Positions 1-12,700 of a DNA stretch of 64,000 bases are shown here, piece by piece. Source of the stretch: Pelecanus crispus (lineage: Eukaryota > Chordata > Aves > Pelecaniformes > Pelecanidae); contig NC_134651.1 in assembly GCF_030463565.1 (NCBI RefSeq), positions 15,016,734 through 15,080,733 of the forward strand. Reading direction: 5' to 3'. Below the pieces are notes generated by a model that saw only the letters and a program-made list of their open reading frames with translations, had not been told where the DNA came from and did no database searches. Each line of letters starts with the position of its first letter. The first letter of the stretch is position 1. Made by a program: the position numbers and the translations under genes.

Positions 1-2761
1 CAGAGGCATCTACTTCTGTGCCCACGCTGTGCACTGGAAGTATCTGCATTCCAGCTGTTCCTTGCACAGAAAGCTGGAACAGGAGGTCTTACTCCCACCC
101 TCACCAGACTCTGTGTGATCACTCCATGTTAGCAGGTAGAGTTTCCAACTCATTGTGTTTGCAAAGCACTCAGTGTAGCCCTTCCAGGCTGCTGCACATA
201 ATCAATAATCAATCACAATCAAAGACATAAAGTAGGTTCAATTAACATTAATAAAGAACCCTTGTAAGGACAGAGCAGCTCCGTAAAAGCTGCTGTAAAA
301 GACTGAGAAACAACGTATTCCTGCCATGAGAGCTACAGCAGACTTTGGTCATCTGCCCAATCTTCCTAGACCTGCTAAGCAGCAAAGGCCCTTGCATTTT
401 GGGAGAAGTGATTTAATCACTACCTCAGACAATTGTCCAGGATAAAACTCATTTGTAAGCACTTTCCCTATGACTTGCTTTCTGATTCACAATGACCCAG
501 TAAGGGAAAGTGTACCCATTAGTAGAGATCCTCACAATTAGAATGAAAAAGACAATGGAACAGCCAGCAGGGAAAGGGACGCTGCTCCCTGAACAGATGA
601 CTTCTGGTGGGCAAAGAGGTCTCTTCCATGTTTCATGCCTCTGGACTGAAGTAGTACATTCCTCACTTAGGTCTTACTTTGCAAACCAATCTCAAAGTCA
701 GCAAGGACTGATCCAGGGTTTTGCCTTCACCAAGGCTACGTTGAAGAGACGGTACCCAAATGAGGAGTGAAGGTGAAGAAGAAGTGGAGGCATATCCACA
801 ATGGGCATGTGGGAAAAGAGGCGAACAAGGAAACCAAAACCCAGCACAGTCCCTGTCGTGGTTTAGCCCCAGCCTGCTACTAGGAAGAAAATTAACTCTA
901 TCCCAGCCGAAACCAGGACAGTCCCCCACTCCTTACCAGCTCATTTTCTTCATCCTTGTTGAGGAGCACACAATGATCCTTCCAAAGCTTTTCCTCCACC
1001 TGACCACGTTGTTTTCAGTCCTGGATGGCCTTGTCAATGGGGTCAAGCAATGTTGAACGCAGTTACTGACTTGAACTCAGGCCAGTGTTAAAGTCGGCTC
1101 TCACCATGGTCCTGCCTGCTGCCTGTGAAAGCCTCACAGTGCACACACTTCTTATTAGGCTCCCAGGAGAGGGAGGAAAATCCACACTGACATGTAAAGC
1201 CCTTAAATGCCTGGCTTATGCAAGATGTGTGTTTCTCTGCCTCCTGGCTTTGCTGTGCTCACCAGGGTGGGACAAGCTGGAGCAGAGCTCCAGTGGCCAA
1301 GGGAGGGAGGGCACCTGCAATCCTGTTTAGGGGAGATGGCTCTGCACAGGGCTCAGAGGGAAATCGAGGCACATGGCAAGGAGAAGTGTGGGAGAGTGCC
1401 ACAGCCCTGCACAGAGCTGACCCCAGAGCAGCCACCCGAGCACCGGGAACTGCCTCCAGCATGTCAGAGAGAAGCATCTGCGCTGGGGAGATCACAGTGT
1501 CTGGGCCTGGGCTTGGTTTCAGCGCAGTGGAGGTGCATGCTGGAGCAGAGGGTTTCAGGTGTGGATCTAGTCTGAACTTCCCCACTAGCTCTGGGCATCA
1601 CCTCAAACATGAGCTTTGGTTAAAATTCTGCCTGAGTTACAAGGAAAGAGCAACAGGGCTGGATGGCTCCTTTGGAGAAGCCCAGCTGGGTGACACAGGA
1701 CCCTTGAACAGCGTGCAGCGTGAACCCCTGTGAGGCACGGAGAGGCGGGGGCTCCAACCAGCCCCCCTGGCAGGGACAGCAGAGGCAGGCAGGCTTGGGA
1801 GCCCCACCGTACATCTTCCAGTCTCTCGTGTCCCAGCTCTCAGTGTTGTCAGAAACATTTTTCAGGCATTAACCTGAAATTGTTCTGTCTCCCCCCATTC
1901 TCCTTCTGTCACAAAGTCTGAAAATAATCATTTATCCAGGCAGGAGAAATGTGCTGTGTTATTGTCCTGGAATAAAGTACATGTTTGTGTGGCTCTGAGT
2001 TTGCTCAGACCCTTTTTGGCTCAGCCACAGGGAAGCAATTCTCTATCACCGATAAGAACAGGGGATTTAAACTCCATAAAGAGACACAATCTTTGTACAC
2101 AGCGTATTTCCGCAGCGATGGCAAATCAGGAATTCTTCCAAATTCTCCTTCCCTCAGGTGGGAGAGAGAACAATGCCCAGGGACTGCAGTACAGCATATC
2201 TGGAGCCCTCTAAGTCTCCCTCAATCTGCAGCTCCATCCTGAAAAGAGCTCCAAAAATGGAGAGAAGCACCTTTCACTAAGCAGACTACTAAGAAAATAA
2301 AAGCATTTATCTATGTTTCTTCTCTTTGAAACAGAGCAAGGGGAGGCCAGGCTGTCTGGCCCTAGGATGACCAAAGAGCAGTTGACACTTCGCTACACCC
2401 TGAATCTACCTGGGGCTGGCTCTGCATAGTCCAACCAGATCCATCTTTTGGGTGTTCTGCCAGCTGCAGTTGTGTCCATGAAACAGCAAAGATGGACCAA
2501 ACACTGAAGAATCCTGAAAAATCAGGGTGGTGGTGGAAAAAATATCTGTTTTTCTTTTTCTTTTTAAGCATTGTCATTTTGAACTGTCTAAAACCTGAAT
2601 TGAATCGGATTTCAATGTAAGTAAGCAGTCCCCCTTTGTCTCTATCTCTCCTCTGAGAGGGCATCAGTAACCTCATCCGCCACACTCTTCTGCACCTCAG
2701 CCACAGTCATGCAGCTCCCTGGACATGATACACTTGCAGTCATTCCACTCCCTGGTTTTCA
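1..2761. other. Non-coding stretch, left end
   Basis: Apart from the 67-bp LTR remnant at 854-920 I recognise nothing here. Open frames up to 171 codons on the plus strand (1218-1733) and overlapping ones on the minus strand show no family motifs, and several overlap each other. No P5-ATPase exons are visible, so ATP13A5 does not begin within this stretch. Confidence 0.6.
854..920 (-). mobile_element. Internally deleted solo LTR (67 bp) of the same family as the two full LTRs
   Basis: It begins TGTCGTGGTTTAGCCCCAGC and ends AACCAGGACA exactly as the full copies do, but lacks about 500 bp between. The junction shows GCC microhomology shared by both deletion ends. Perfect 5-bp target duplications GTCCC flank it at 849-853 and 921-925. 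Strand follows the likely transcriptional sense of the full LTR. Confidence 0.85.
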
Positions 2762-2998
2762 GAAGCAGTGCCCATTTCTAAAGGTCTTGTACCTGCCTCT
2801 TACCCGAAGTCCAGCTGTGTCCTTTGTGGACATTCTTGTGGCAAAAGGCTTGTACACAAAGAGATAAAGTGCAACCACTGTAAGGAGGTGATTGCCTACT
2901 ACCAGCCAATGCCTCCTGTACTCTCCAGGGGAAGGAAACTCAAGAGAGGTATCATTAGCTGGGTGGTGTTACTAGTTCTCTCTATTTTGATCATCCAG
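2762..2998 (+). CDS. Possible exon of an unidentified zinc-ribbon plus membrane-helix protein
   Basis: The frame is open from 2729 to 3034 and is bounded by an acceptor-like GGTTTTCAG at 2761/2762 and a strong donor CAG|GTGAGG at 2998/2999. It encodes CVLCGHSCG and KCNHCKEVI (two CxxC pairs, a possible zinc ribbon), a basic RGRKLKRG, then a clear hydrophobic helix (IISWVVLLVLSILIIQ). That layout recalls zinc-ribbon/helix proteins such as TMEM55-type phosphatases, but I recognise no family and see no partner exons. A chance open frame is possible. A solo LTR begins 23 bp after the donor. Confidence 0.3.
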
Positions 2999-3021
2999 GT
3001 GAGGTGCGTTTCATTTACAGG

Positions 3022-3590
3022 TGTCGTGGTTTAGCCCCAGCCAGCAACTAAGCACCACGCAGCCGCTCGCTCACTCCCCCTGCCCCGGTGGGATGGGGGA
3101 GAGAATTGGAGGAGTAAGAGTGAGAAACACTCCTGGGTTGAGATAAGAACAGTTTAATAATTGAAATAAAGTAAAATAGTAATGATAATAATAACAATAT
3201 AATAATGATAATAACAATAATAATATACAAAGCAAGTGATGCACAATGCAATTGCTCACCACCCGCCAACCGATACCCAGACAGTTCCTGAGCAGCAATC
3301 GCTGCTCCCCGGCCAACCCCCCCAGTTTATATACTGAACATGACATCATATGGTATGGAATAGCCCTTTGGTCAGTTTGGATCAACTATTCTACCTGTGC
3401 CCCCTCCCAGTTTCTTGTGTACCTGGCAGAGCATGGGAAGCTGCAAAGTCCTTGACTAGCATAAGCAGTACTCAGCAACAACTAAAAACATCAGCGTGTT
3501 ATCAACATTATTCTCATACTAAATCCAAAACACAGCACTGTGCCTGCTACTAGGAAGAAAATTAACTCTATCCCAGCCAAAACCAGGACA
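3022..3590 (-). mobile_element. Solo LTR, full length (569 bp), avian ERVL-type
   Basis: TG...CA termini form a near-perfect inverted repeat (TGTCGTGGTT / AACCAGGACA). Flanks ACAGG (3017-3021) and GCAGG (3591-3595) are a 5-bp target duplication with one mismatch; a 5-bp duplication points to ERVL. On the minus strand it has a TATA box (AGTATATAAACTG) and an ATTAAA poly(A) signal near a TAA-rich microsatellite-like run, so transcription would be minus. No internal gag or pol is left. Confidence 0.88.
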
Positions 3591-3767
3591 GCAGGCATAT
3601 GACCTCCAGTCTCTGGACCGGAGTCTCAGCAGTTTCCTGGCAGGATACCCACCACTACCACCGCAGTCTGCGCTTGCAAAGTGCTCCCCAGGCTGTGTGG
3701 GACACCTCCAGCCCCAGTCCACCAAGCTGTGGAGGCAGCACCTGAAAAGGCAAAAAAGAAGGACTCG

Positions 3768-4950
3768 GAATTACAGGCCAGTCAACCCAGTTTGAATACA
3801 TAGATGGATGTGACAGAAAATTCTTAAGCAGTCGGTTTCTGAGTACCTAGGGGATAATAAAGTGATAAGGAGCAACTAACATGGATCTGTCATGGGAAGA
3901 TCCTATCAAACCAATCTCATTTCCTTCCTGACAGGGAGATGCTCCAGGGAACAAGAGAGAAGCAGCTAATGTGACACATTTAGGCTTTTGACAAAGCTCC
4001 CCGTGAGATACAAAGATACTGAGAAATAGGATTCTTTTATGATATGCTGAAGGGTTGAACCCTAAGTAGGTGTCAGTGGTTCACTGTCCATCCCAAGGAA
4101 CCCAAAATATTCATGGTTTTGTTAGCAGCTTGGATAACAGGATGGAGAGGACAGCTGAAAGGTGTTCATGATGCTGAGCTGATGGAAGCACATGCTTTAA
4201 AGCAGGAAAGAAACAATGCAGCATGATTTTGGGATGCTAGCCAAATAATCCTAAATGACCATATGAAATTCAGTAGAATGCTGCACTTAGTAGCTAGAAG
4301 AAAGAAGCATAAATTTAGGAGGTAGCGGTCAAGTAGGTGTATTACAGAGAAGGAGATGTAGCTAACTGCAAGTTGACTTTTATCTTGCCAAAAATGTGAC
4401 TGTCATTCTGAACCACAGTAGCAGGAAGCTGGTGAGATCTGTAAGATGTCAGGAAATTATTCCACTTGACTCACTGTTAGCAAATTCTCGGCTGGAGTTC
4501 AAGCTCTAGGAAGGTGCAACCTAAATGGCAAGAGTCCAAATGACAATGAGATGAGAAGTTTGGAAAACATGACACATGAAGAAAAGTTGAATAAATTTGT
4601 TTAAACTAGAAAAGAGAAGGCTGAAGGGAAACATAATAACTCTTACAATACACAAAAGATAGTCAACTATTTTTTTTCTCCTTATTACAGACAAGGAGAA
4701 ATCAGACTAATTTCTTATTAGATTAAACAATTAGATTTTAAGAGTTAGTTTAGATATTAATGAAGATTTTCTAACTTAGAGGAGAGTAAAATACTCAAAC
4801 AGGCTACTTAGGGCAGGAGGAAATCTTGTGCAATAGAAGATTTTAAGGAAAAGCAGGACATAGTTTGCCAAGGACGATCTAAGGATGGGTGGATCTTGCC
4901 TCAGAGCAGGGAGATGGACCAAATAACCATGATGGGTTCCCACCAGCCTC
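3768..4950 (+). mobile_element. Old, degraded CR1/L3-like LINE remnant
   Basis: Several blocks in the right order resemble a diverged CR1-group LINE: AATTACAGGCCAGTCAACCC, CAAACCAATCTCATTTCCTT, GGCTTTTGACAAAGCTCC, an AAAAGAGAAGGCTGAAGGG block near 4610, a GAAGATTTTCTAAC block near 4760, and AGGATGGGTGG...GGACCAAATAACC at the 3' end. Stops and indels interrupt every frame. Much older than the CR1 copies at 5960 and 14829. Confidence 0.65.
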
Positions 4951-5959
4951 ACGCTCCAGTGGGTTCTGCAGGAATCCCTGCCCAAGCTCAGTAAAGCACA
5001 GCCCAGACCTTAATTGCAGTGGGGCAATGGCTCTCTGTGAATTCAGATCCAGGTAACTGTATTTAGCAGGACCATTCCATTTATTCTTGGGACCAACCAG
5101 TCTGCAGTGAGACACCTGCACAGCCGTGTCTGTCAGGACTTACATTTCTTCACTCCTGCCTCTATTTTTTCTTGCATATTTTCTGCTGGGTTTGTATTTC
5201 TCCTGATGTTCCCATCATTCTGCCCTCCTCTCTCTCCTTCCCTGGGCTCTGGTCAGGTTTATTCCTAGCACTGGTGAGTGTCTGATACCAAGTTATTAAA
5301 AAAACTTAGCTGTATTGAGCAGCTGAACAAAGCTATTGAAAAGCAAAGCCATGCTTTCATTTCAAACCCTTTCTCCCAGTGTCCAAGTGCTAGCAGTTAC
5401 CACCTGGACCTCTTAGCCCAAATAACCTTGCTCTACCTCTACCCGCTGTGCCCCAGCCATCCCATAGGTTGGGTTATCTGAGTGCAGTCCTACCAGATGT
5501 CTGAGATTGACATTTTTAGAGCATGTAAACAGACCACAGGCTTAACGACTGCATTCTTCACTTCATCTACAGGTGGTGGAGCCAAGAAGGCAATTTTACT
5601 TAAAAGTCATCCAGGTTTGTTTCCTGACCTCTTGAGAAGCATGAATGAGACACGCTGTTGGTAAGCACAGTGAACTTTCCAGTAACAGCCAAAATGATTC
5701 AAACACTTGCAGGGTATCTACAGGCACTGTACATGGTTCAGGTATCAGAGGTGCTGTAGCTGTACCACCGCAACACCCCATGCACTAATCCAGCATCCTG
5801 GAGAGGACAGTGGGTCAGTCCACTTAGGACACTGCTCTTACAGGACCAGGCACCTCCAGCACTGGGCTAAGTCATTCCCAGTGAGCTCAGGGGAAGCGTG
5901 CTGCTCTGTGCAGTGGAGAAGCATGCTGCTCTGTGCAGCACCCCCTTCAGCTGTGCACA
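4951..5959. other. Non-coding stretch between LINE copies
   Basis: No exon, RNA gene or recognisable repeat apart from the 25-bp duplication at 5893-5939. Composition is ordinary. Confidence 0.5.
5893..5939. repeat. Two-copy 25-bp tandem duplication
   Basis: GAAGCGTGCTGCTCTGTGCAG is repeated with one change (GAAGCATGCTG...) after 25 bp. It lies just left of the CR1 copy, in non-coding sequence. Confidence 0.7.
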
Positions 5960-6710
5960 CACGGGGAAGAACCCATGCAATGCTACAGGCTTGGGGAAGA
6001 GTGGCTGGAAAGCTGCCTGGCCGAAAAGGACCTGGGGCTGTTGGCTGACAGCCGGCTGAACATGAGCCAGCAGTGTGCCTAGGTGGCCAAGAAGGCCAAC
6101 ACCATCCTGGCTTGTATCAGGAATAGTGTGGCCAGCAGGAGCAGGGAGGTGATTGTCCCCCTATACTCAGCACTGGTGAGGTCACACCTCCAATACTGTG
6201 TCCAGTTTTGGGCCACTTACTACAAGAAAGACATTGAGGTGCTGGAGCATGTTCAAAGAAGGGTGACAAAGCTGGTGAAGGGTCTAGAGAACAAGTCTTA
6301 TGAGGAGCGGCTGAGGGAACTGGGGTTGTTTAGTCTGGAGAAGAGGAGGCTGAGGGGAGACCTTATCGCTCTCTACAACTACCTGAAAGGAGGTTGTAGT
6401 GAGGTGGGTGTTGGTCTCTCTTCCCAAGTAACAAGCAATAGGATGAGAGGAAATGGGCTCAAGTTGCACCAGGGGAGGTTTAGATTGGATATTAGGAAAA
6501 ATTTCTTCAGGGAAAGTGTTGTCAAGCATTGGAGCAGGCTGCCCAGGGAAGTGGTTGAGTCACCATCCCTGGAGGTGTTTAAAAGAGGTGTAGATGTGGT
6601 GCTTAGGGACATGGTTTAGTGGTGGAATTGGTAGTGCTAGGTTAACGGTTGGACTTGATGATCTTAAGGGTCTTTTCCAACCTAAACAATTCTATGATTC
6701 TATGATTCTA
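5960..6710 (+). mobile_element. CR1 LINE, 5'-truncated, reverse-transcriptase C-terminal part and 3' tail
   Basis: A 178-codon open frame at 6083-6619 carries the CR1 ORF2 C-terminal end ([36 protein letters not shown] split in two conserved blocks). It is followed by the CR1 3' UTR (GGACTTGATGATCTTAAGGGTC) and the ATTCTATGATTCT tail ending near 6710. The frame is still open but lacks the endonuclease and most of the RT. The left edge is approximate. Confidence 0.9.
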
Positions 6711-9700
6711 AGAAAAAGCTGGAGAATTGCTCTAAAACATTCCACCTGCCAGCAAAGCAAACAAAACATTAGGACCTGCATGCAGATGGGCTGAGAGTTG
6801 ACAGGGGGCACAGCATGGTGCTTTGTCTTGGGGAAAATGGATAGATAAAGGCATCTCGGAATCGCTGCTGACTCCTGGTCCCTTCCTGCGGGTCTGTTCA
6901 CCTGGCACAAGCACCCACTGCTCTGCACCTCTCGGCTCACCAGGAAAGTCTGTTTTGGCATTGTCCACAAGAGAACAATCAAGAGAAATCTGAATCACAG
7001 CCTGCCTGAAAGCCTTTCTCTTCCCCTTTCCATAGTGCTGCCCACTGCACTTGCTTTCCAAGGAAGACCGTGTTGTCCCCATTGCCACGCTCCCAAAGAA
7101 ACACAGGAGCCTGACCTGCTGCTGGGGCGATGCTGGCTCGGGGGATCGGGCTGGCAGGTAGTGCTGCAGAGCTCAGCTGAGGTGAAGCCCTCAGCATGAG
7201 CCTGCACCCACAGGGTTGGGTGTTATGCAGGGGAACACTGTGGGACACATCCAAGGCAGCATCACTGAGGGGCTCCTCAAGGAGATCTGGGCATTTTGTG
7301 TGTGATTCCTGCAGCTTGAGCCAAAACACATGTTGCCTTGCCCAGGTACCTTGGCTGTGTATTTCTCTTAGTTATCTTATCTACATACCTCACCTGTCTA
7401 CCTCGCTGACTGATGTGGAGGATAGAGGCTGCAGTGTAGTGTGGGGAAGGCAGCTTGGGTCTGTTGGATTTTGCAGGCACTGAAGATGCACAGCAGAGTC
7501 AGATATTTCAGAGAGCAAGAGAAGGGCAGCGAGGGTAAGGTGAGAGCCCTGACGAGCTTGTTCAGAGCTCTGCCTTTGTCGCCATTTCCCTGAGATGCCA
7601 GGCAAGGCCCCTGATTCTGCACAGGGGTTTATGCCAAGAGGCATTTGCAGCCTTCCTTACTGACAGGTCTAACAAGAAGGCTGTGTGCCCAGCTTCGCTG
7701 GACTGCTATGCAGAGAAAACCCTTCCGGAGGGCAATCCAAACCTCTTCCATTCAACTCCAGCTCTGAATAGCTGCCGGAGGCATACGGCTCCAGTCCCTC
7801 TTCAGCTGCTTAGTCAAGAACAGGGGATCTTGGCAGATTCTGAGTGGGGCAGATCTGGAGGGCAAAGAGCTCTCCGCCCAGAGCCATGGCAGGAGGAGGC
7901 ACAGAGACAGGAGAGGGGCATGCTGGGGCTGCCTTTTTCATCCTCTCACTTTTCACGGTTTGAACTGTCCTCCTTGTTGGTGCACAGAATGTCCCACCTT
8001 ACTGCTCTTCAGGTCCTTTTCTTTCTTTGTGCACTTAATAAAGCTCTATTTTTGCTCAAGTACCAGGTGTCCATTCAGCTGTAAGGAAATGTGAAGCTGT
8101 AGCTATGCCAAAAGGTTCTTTTGAAGTATAAAGAAACCAGCAGGTAATATACAGAAAGCAGTAAAATAGCACCCTCTGTCCCCAAAGAAGCAAAAAGAGA
8201 TTTATAATTAACTTTATGTTTATTTCAGCAAATAAGTCAGGCTGTATTCAGTGTAATGTATACAGTTAATCAGGCACAACATGGTCCATATAAATGAGCA
8301 ATCTCCTATGCCTAGAAGTTCAAAAGTCAGCTACAATAAGCGTTTAGTATCTCTGGTATGTAACAACACATGTTCTCCAGTGCTCACAGCCCACACCACA
8401 GACCACGGGCTGGTCATCAGCCACTCATCCCAGCTGCCCTCCAGGGCATAGGGGTACGTATGTTACATTCCTCGTTTCTGTTCTGTTCCTGGAGATGTTC
8501 TCCATTTCTCCTGAGGATCCTGTCAGTGTCCAGGGCCCTTTCCCTGTGGCACAACTTCCAGGCAGAAGACAATCATCAGCCCATGGCATGTGCTATACCA
8601 ACACCCCCAAACTTTGGAGACAGTACCATGGTGCCTTCAGCCCTCCAGAGGTGCCCTCTGTCACCAGGACGTGGCCACCAAGCCTTGCATGGGTAGTTCC
8701 ACATGTCCTCATATTCTTCCTTGAATTGTATGCTTGCCTAACCTCACAACAACCCAGTCACTGGGACAGAAAGACTGGTCCAGTTGACGCATGCCTGTCT
8801 CGCTTAGAGCCTTGGACTCAAGCCATAGGCCAGCATGTCCACATTCCTGCTCTACAGTCTCTACTGAAGGGATGGGATGCTTCTGTATGACTTGTGCTCT
8901 GAAAAGCTGTGAAGATTTAACAGGAGCAGTGACAGAGCATCATGAGAGGCAGCTTGAGGCTCTCATGCAAGTCAGCAGTGAGTGGGCAGTGAGCTCTGTG
9001 CAAGGGTGATGACAGGGAGGAATGGAGTGGCAGGCTGGAGGTTCAGTGCAAGGAACAGAAGGCAGCTGGCAGTGCCCAGGGGTGCAGTTCCTGTGACCTC
9101 GGCAGAGCTTTGCGGTTTTACAGCAACAGGCAGTTCTGCTTAGTGTAGCTGTTAGACTCTGGCTGGCATGTGCATGGTGATTGCATGCAGTAGTAAAACT
9201 TTGTTCATTGAAGAATGGCTGAGGGAGCATTGCTGGGTTTCATGGCTTGCAGCTACTGAATCAAGATTTACTTGGCCTTGAGTGGGGTATGAGAGGGGAG
9301 AAAGACATAAATGAAATGTGTCTCTTGTTCTCTGAGCCGCTTCCCAGGTCCAAAAGCACTTCTTCCAGCACCTCCCAAATAATCTGTAGGTTCAGGGGAA
9401 AGAGCCTGTTACGCTCTCCTGATGTCCTCTTTCTCTCTCCAGCCTCACTCTCTTCTTGAAATAGGATGCTTTTTTTACCTGGAGCGATTTATCATGTGGC
9501 CTAGGTGAAAGGCTGGGACAATTACATAGTAAAGTGGGAATTTTGTATTCTAACCCTGTCTGCTAATCATCTAGGAAGTACCAAAGAGATTTATTAATTA
9601 AACAAGACATACGAATGGGTGTTTCTTTCCCCTTTTACCTACAGTGACCTATACTGAGTAATCAAAGCTATGTCAGTGACAAGCACCTCCAGTGGTCACT

Positions 9701-12700
9701 GGCCACAAAGGCCACTGTGAAAACAGGGCACTCCAGAGCAGAGACAAATATGCTTTGTATTTCAGACACACAGGACATTTAGTTACTTTCTTAGAATAGG
9801 AATAATGTCCCTACTGTTGATAGCCAACCAGGAAGAAAATTTACACAGCCTGGCTTGGCTGTGTGTTTGAGTGTTGCCATTCCTTGTATGCCTTTGGCAA
9901 TTCACTGAACCATCATGCAGCACAGGACGACCCTCCTAGCTCAGGGGCTGCGTGCCATCTGCCCGCAAACTAGACAAAGGCTGTACAGGGTTAAGGACTG
10001 TCTGGGGGGGGGACATTAGTGCAGAACGCTCCAGGACTATTTTTCCAACATGAAGACTTTAGAGGCCATAAGAGTGAGTAATGAGTCCTCTAAATTCAGT
10101 TGTTGGCACCAGACACCCACAATATATGATAACTGAATTTTCTGTTTCCTTTCCTTGAACTGGGTGGTCCAGGTACCAGCTATCTGTGCATTCCTTCCCT
10201 GGTTGATTCTTGGCAGGAACTTTGTCTCCGCAGCCTCCTCTGTAATTCTTCTGAAGAGCTGTGTTGTGCATCAAGTTCCTTAGACAAAAGGTGCTATGTG
10301 AGTGGAAAGCTGGTATGTCTTGTAAAAGGTTCTGGCTTGTTAATATTATTGTACGCCTACAGCTATTATTGGCGAGGGTCTGCATTTGTTCCTCCTTTTG
10401 TTGTGTGTGCTGCCAAGCAGGCTGAGTGCTGATGAGTAGACAAAAACTGTGATGACTGTATCAAGATAAACAAGTAATAAGTAATTGGGAAGGACAAAAA
10501 TAAGTGGTTTTTTTTTTCGTTAACTAGGACAAGCATATTTCACAAGGAAAATCAAATTTTCGAAATAGCTGTTCAGAGTGGCCACACGGCTCAGTGGATT
10601 GGCTGCGCTCTAGTGAGACTGCCCCTTTGACTTAGTTGCAGAAAGCTAAGCAGGATAGATGGCGTCTGCTGGCAAAAACCACTGGGGGTCTTTCCAACCA
10701 GAGTCCACTGCCAGTCACAAAAGGAGAAAGTGAGCCTGGAGCTTCAGTCCTCTAGGAGATTCTTCAGCTATTCAGACAGCTTGGACTGCAGACAGGAACT
10801 GTCGAAGCCACATACAGGGCTGTCAAGCTGTCTCTGCCCTTAATGCAGCCTTGGAATTTGCAAAACACCCCTACAATCCGCCTACAAAACAACTCTTTTC
10901 ATTTAGTGGCAAAGTTTTATTTCTGTTTCTCTACTGGTCTGTCAGTGTTACAAGCTGGGAGTGCCAAGCAGCAAGTTCAACCGCTCAGACAGAACTGAGC
11001 ACCTACATTGTACCTGCTTCTCTTGCATGCACAACAAATGAGGATGGGCAAAAGGAGCATGGCAGGTGCCTGGTAGACAGACTATGCAGGCAGGAAGCTG
11101 TTTGTTGCCATCCTGATTTCCAGAAGTATGAGATCCTTCCAAATTAGAGAGGCCCCCAAAATGCAAAACGCAGACACGAATCCTAAACACACTTCAAGCT
11201 TGTATTTTTGCTTATTCCTCATCCTGACCCTAAATACCTTCCAGTCCATGTCTGAGGGGACCAGCCCAGCACTGGGAAGTGGACTGGGACCTCTGATGTT
11301 CCACCAGAGGTGAGGGAGCAAAACACAGGGGCTTTGATGTGTGCATACAAGCTGGTTTCTGCAGCAACACGTGCATAACACATCACTTGTCTCCCAATGG
11401 CCAGAGTTATGCTATATAAGCAGTTCAACACAGCTGGGACACACTGCATAGCTCTGCTGATTGAACTGTGGCTGATGCCACTGAGGGAAGATGATAAAGT
11501 ATGTCCCGGTATGGCTGGAGACATTGGACTTGCATAGGAAGGTGGAACACAACACTGACATCTTAATGAGTGCCGAGGTTAAATATCACCTACCATCTGA
11601 ATTCGGTTCTCTTGCAGGTAAGGCTGTATTTCAGCAGCAGGCAAGCAGGTCTTTATCTGTCGCCCCTACAAGCGCCACAGGTTTGCCACGAGTTGGTACT
11701 TTTATACTGTCAATTGTGACATAAATATAAATTACGTGCCTAGTCTGCAATGCTACTGCAGCTGCCAGTTTATCAAATGGAGCAGCATATTTCTTGTGTG
11801 CAGGAGTTCATAAATAGGATAGAGAATTTTGTCTCCAAGGAAAATGTTACTGTATCTCAAACAGAGGATGGCAGCAGTAACTCCACTAAGCTGCTCTATG
11901 GTGTCTCCTTAAGCTGCAAGGAGTGCATAGAGCATCTAGCCTTCACTTTCTAATGGATTTTGCTGCAAACTGGGAACTAATCCTAACTTTGGAGACACTT
12001 TTATGAACAAATGTGAACCATTTCTTGTTTGTGACAAGTTGTGTGGCTTTGTGGCAGGTATTTACCGTTAAGTAAACTGCAGTAGGTAGGAAGGTATTTA
12101 CTCCCCATTTGCTTATGTCAAACTTGTCTAAAATGGGGAAAAAATTTCTTTGAGTCAAATAAATGTTTTATTCAAGTTGAAACATTTTTGGCTTGGGTTT
12201 TTTTTTTTTCTTTTTAGAAAAATAGTCTTAGTTATTTTTTGTCAAACTAAATTCTTTTCAAACACTTTTCTGGTACAGACATGTTGAATCAAAACAATCC
12301 ATAATCTCTTCTGATTTGCTCTTGGTTTTCCAGAGCTACTTTTCACTCAAAAAGACCAAAGGAATCTTTACCATGACCCCCAACCTGCCTGATTCTCTGG
12401 GTTTCTGTGGCAATGCAAAAGTGCTACAGCATTGAATAGTGGGAACATGCAGTCCCCAGCATTGAAGTGCTCCCAAAGTGCTCCTCAGCCCCAGCCAGGA
12501 AAAGCATGGGCAAGCTCCAGCTGTGAAAAACAAATTGTGCAGTCAGTTCAGAGTGGACAACTCCCCTGCGCACCATATCCAAAGAAGGAAGTGTTCCTCT
12601 TGGTCCGAAGCCTCCCTGACTGGTATCTTCTTGTTTTACCCAGGTGGGGACCGAGATTGCAAAATACGGTGAGCAGGAAGTCAGCCTAGCATCAAAGGGC

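Noticed and set aside
1218-1733. 171-codon plus-strand open frame near the left end
   Set aside because: Low-complexity Gly/Ala/Ser-rich product overlapped by other similar frames on both strands; no motif.
6083-6619. 178-codon plus-strand open frame as a host gene
   Set aside because: It is the C-terminal part of CR1 ORF2, followed directly by the CR1 3' UTR and tail.
11413-12162. Possible small secreted-protein gene: TATATAAG, an exon ending CAG|GTAAGG at 11617, an open frame at 11750-11953 with NVT and NST sequons and CKEC, then AATAAA
   Set aside because: The upstream frame from 11491 leaves in phase 1, and both nearby acceptors lead into a frame that stops after about 25 codons, so the parts do not join. 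The CKEC resemblance to interleukin-15 is too short to count.
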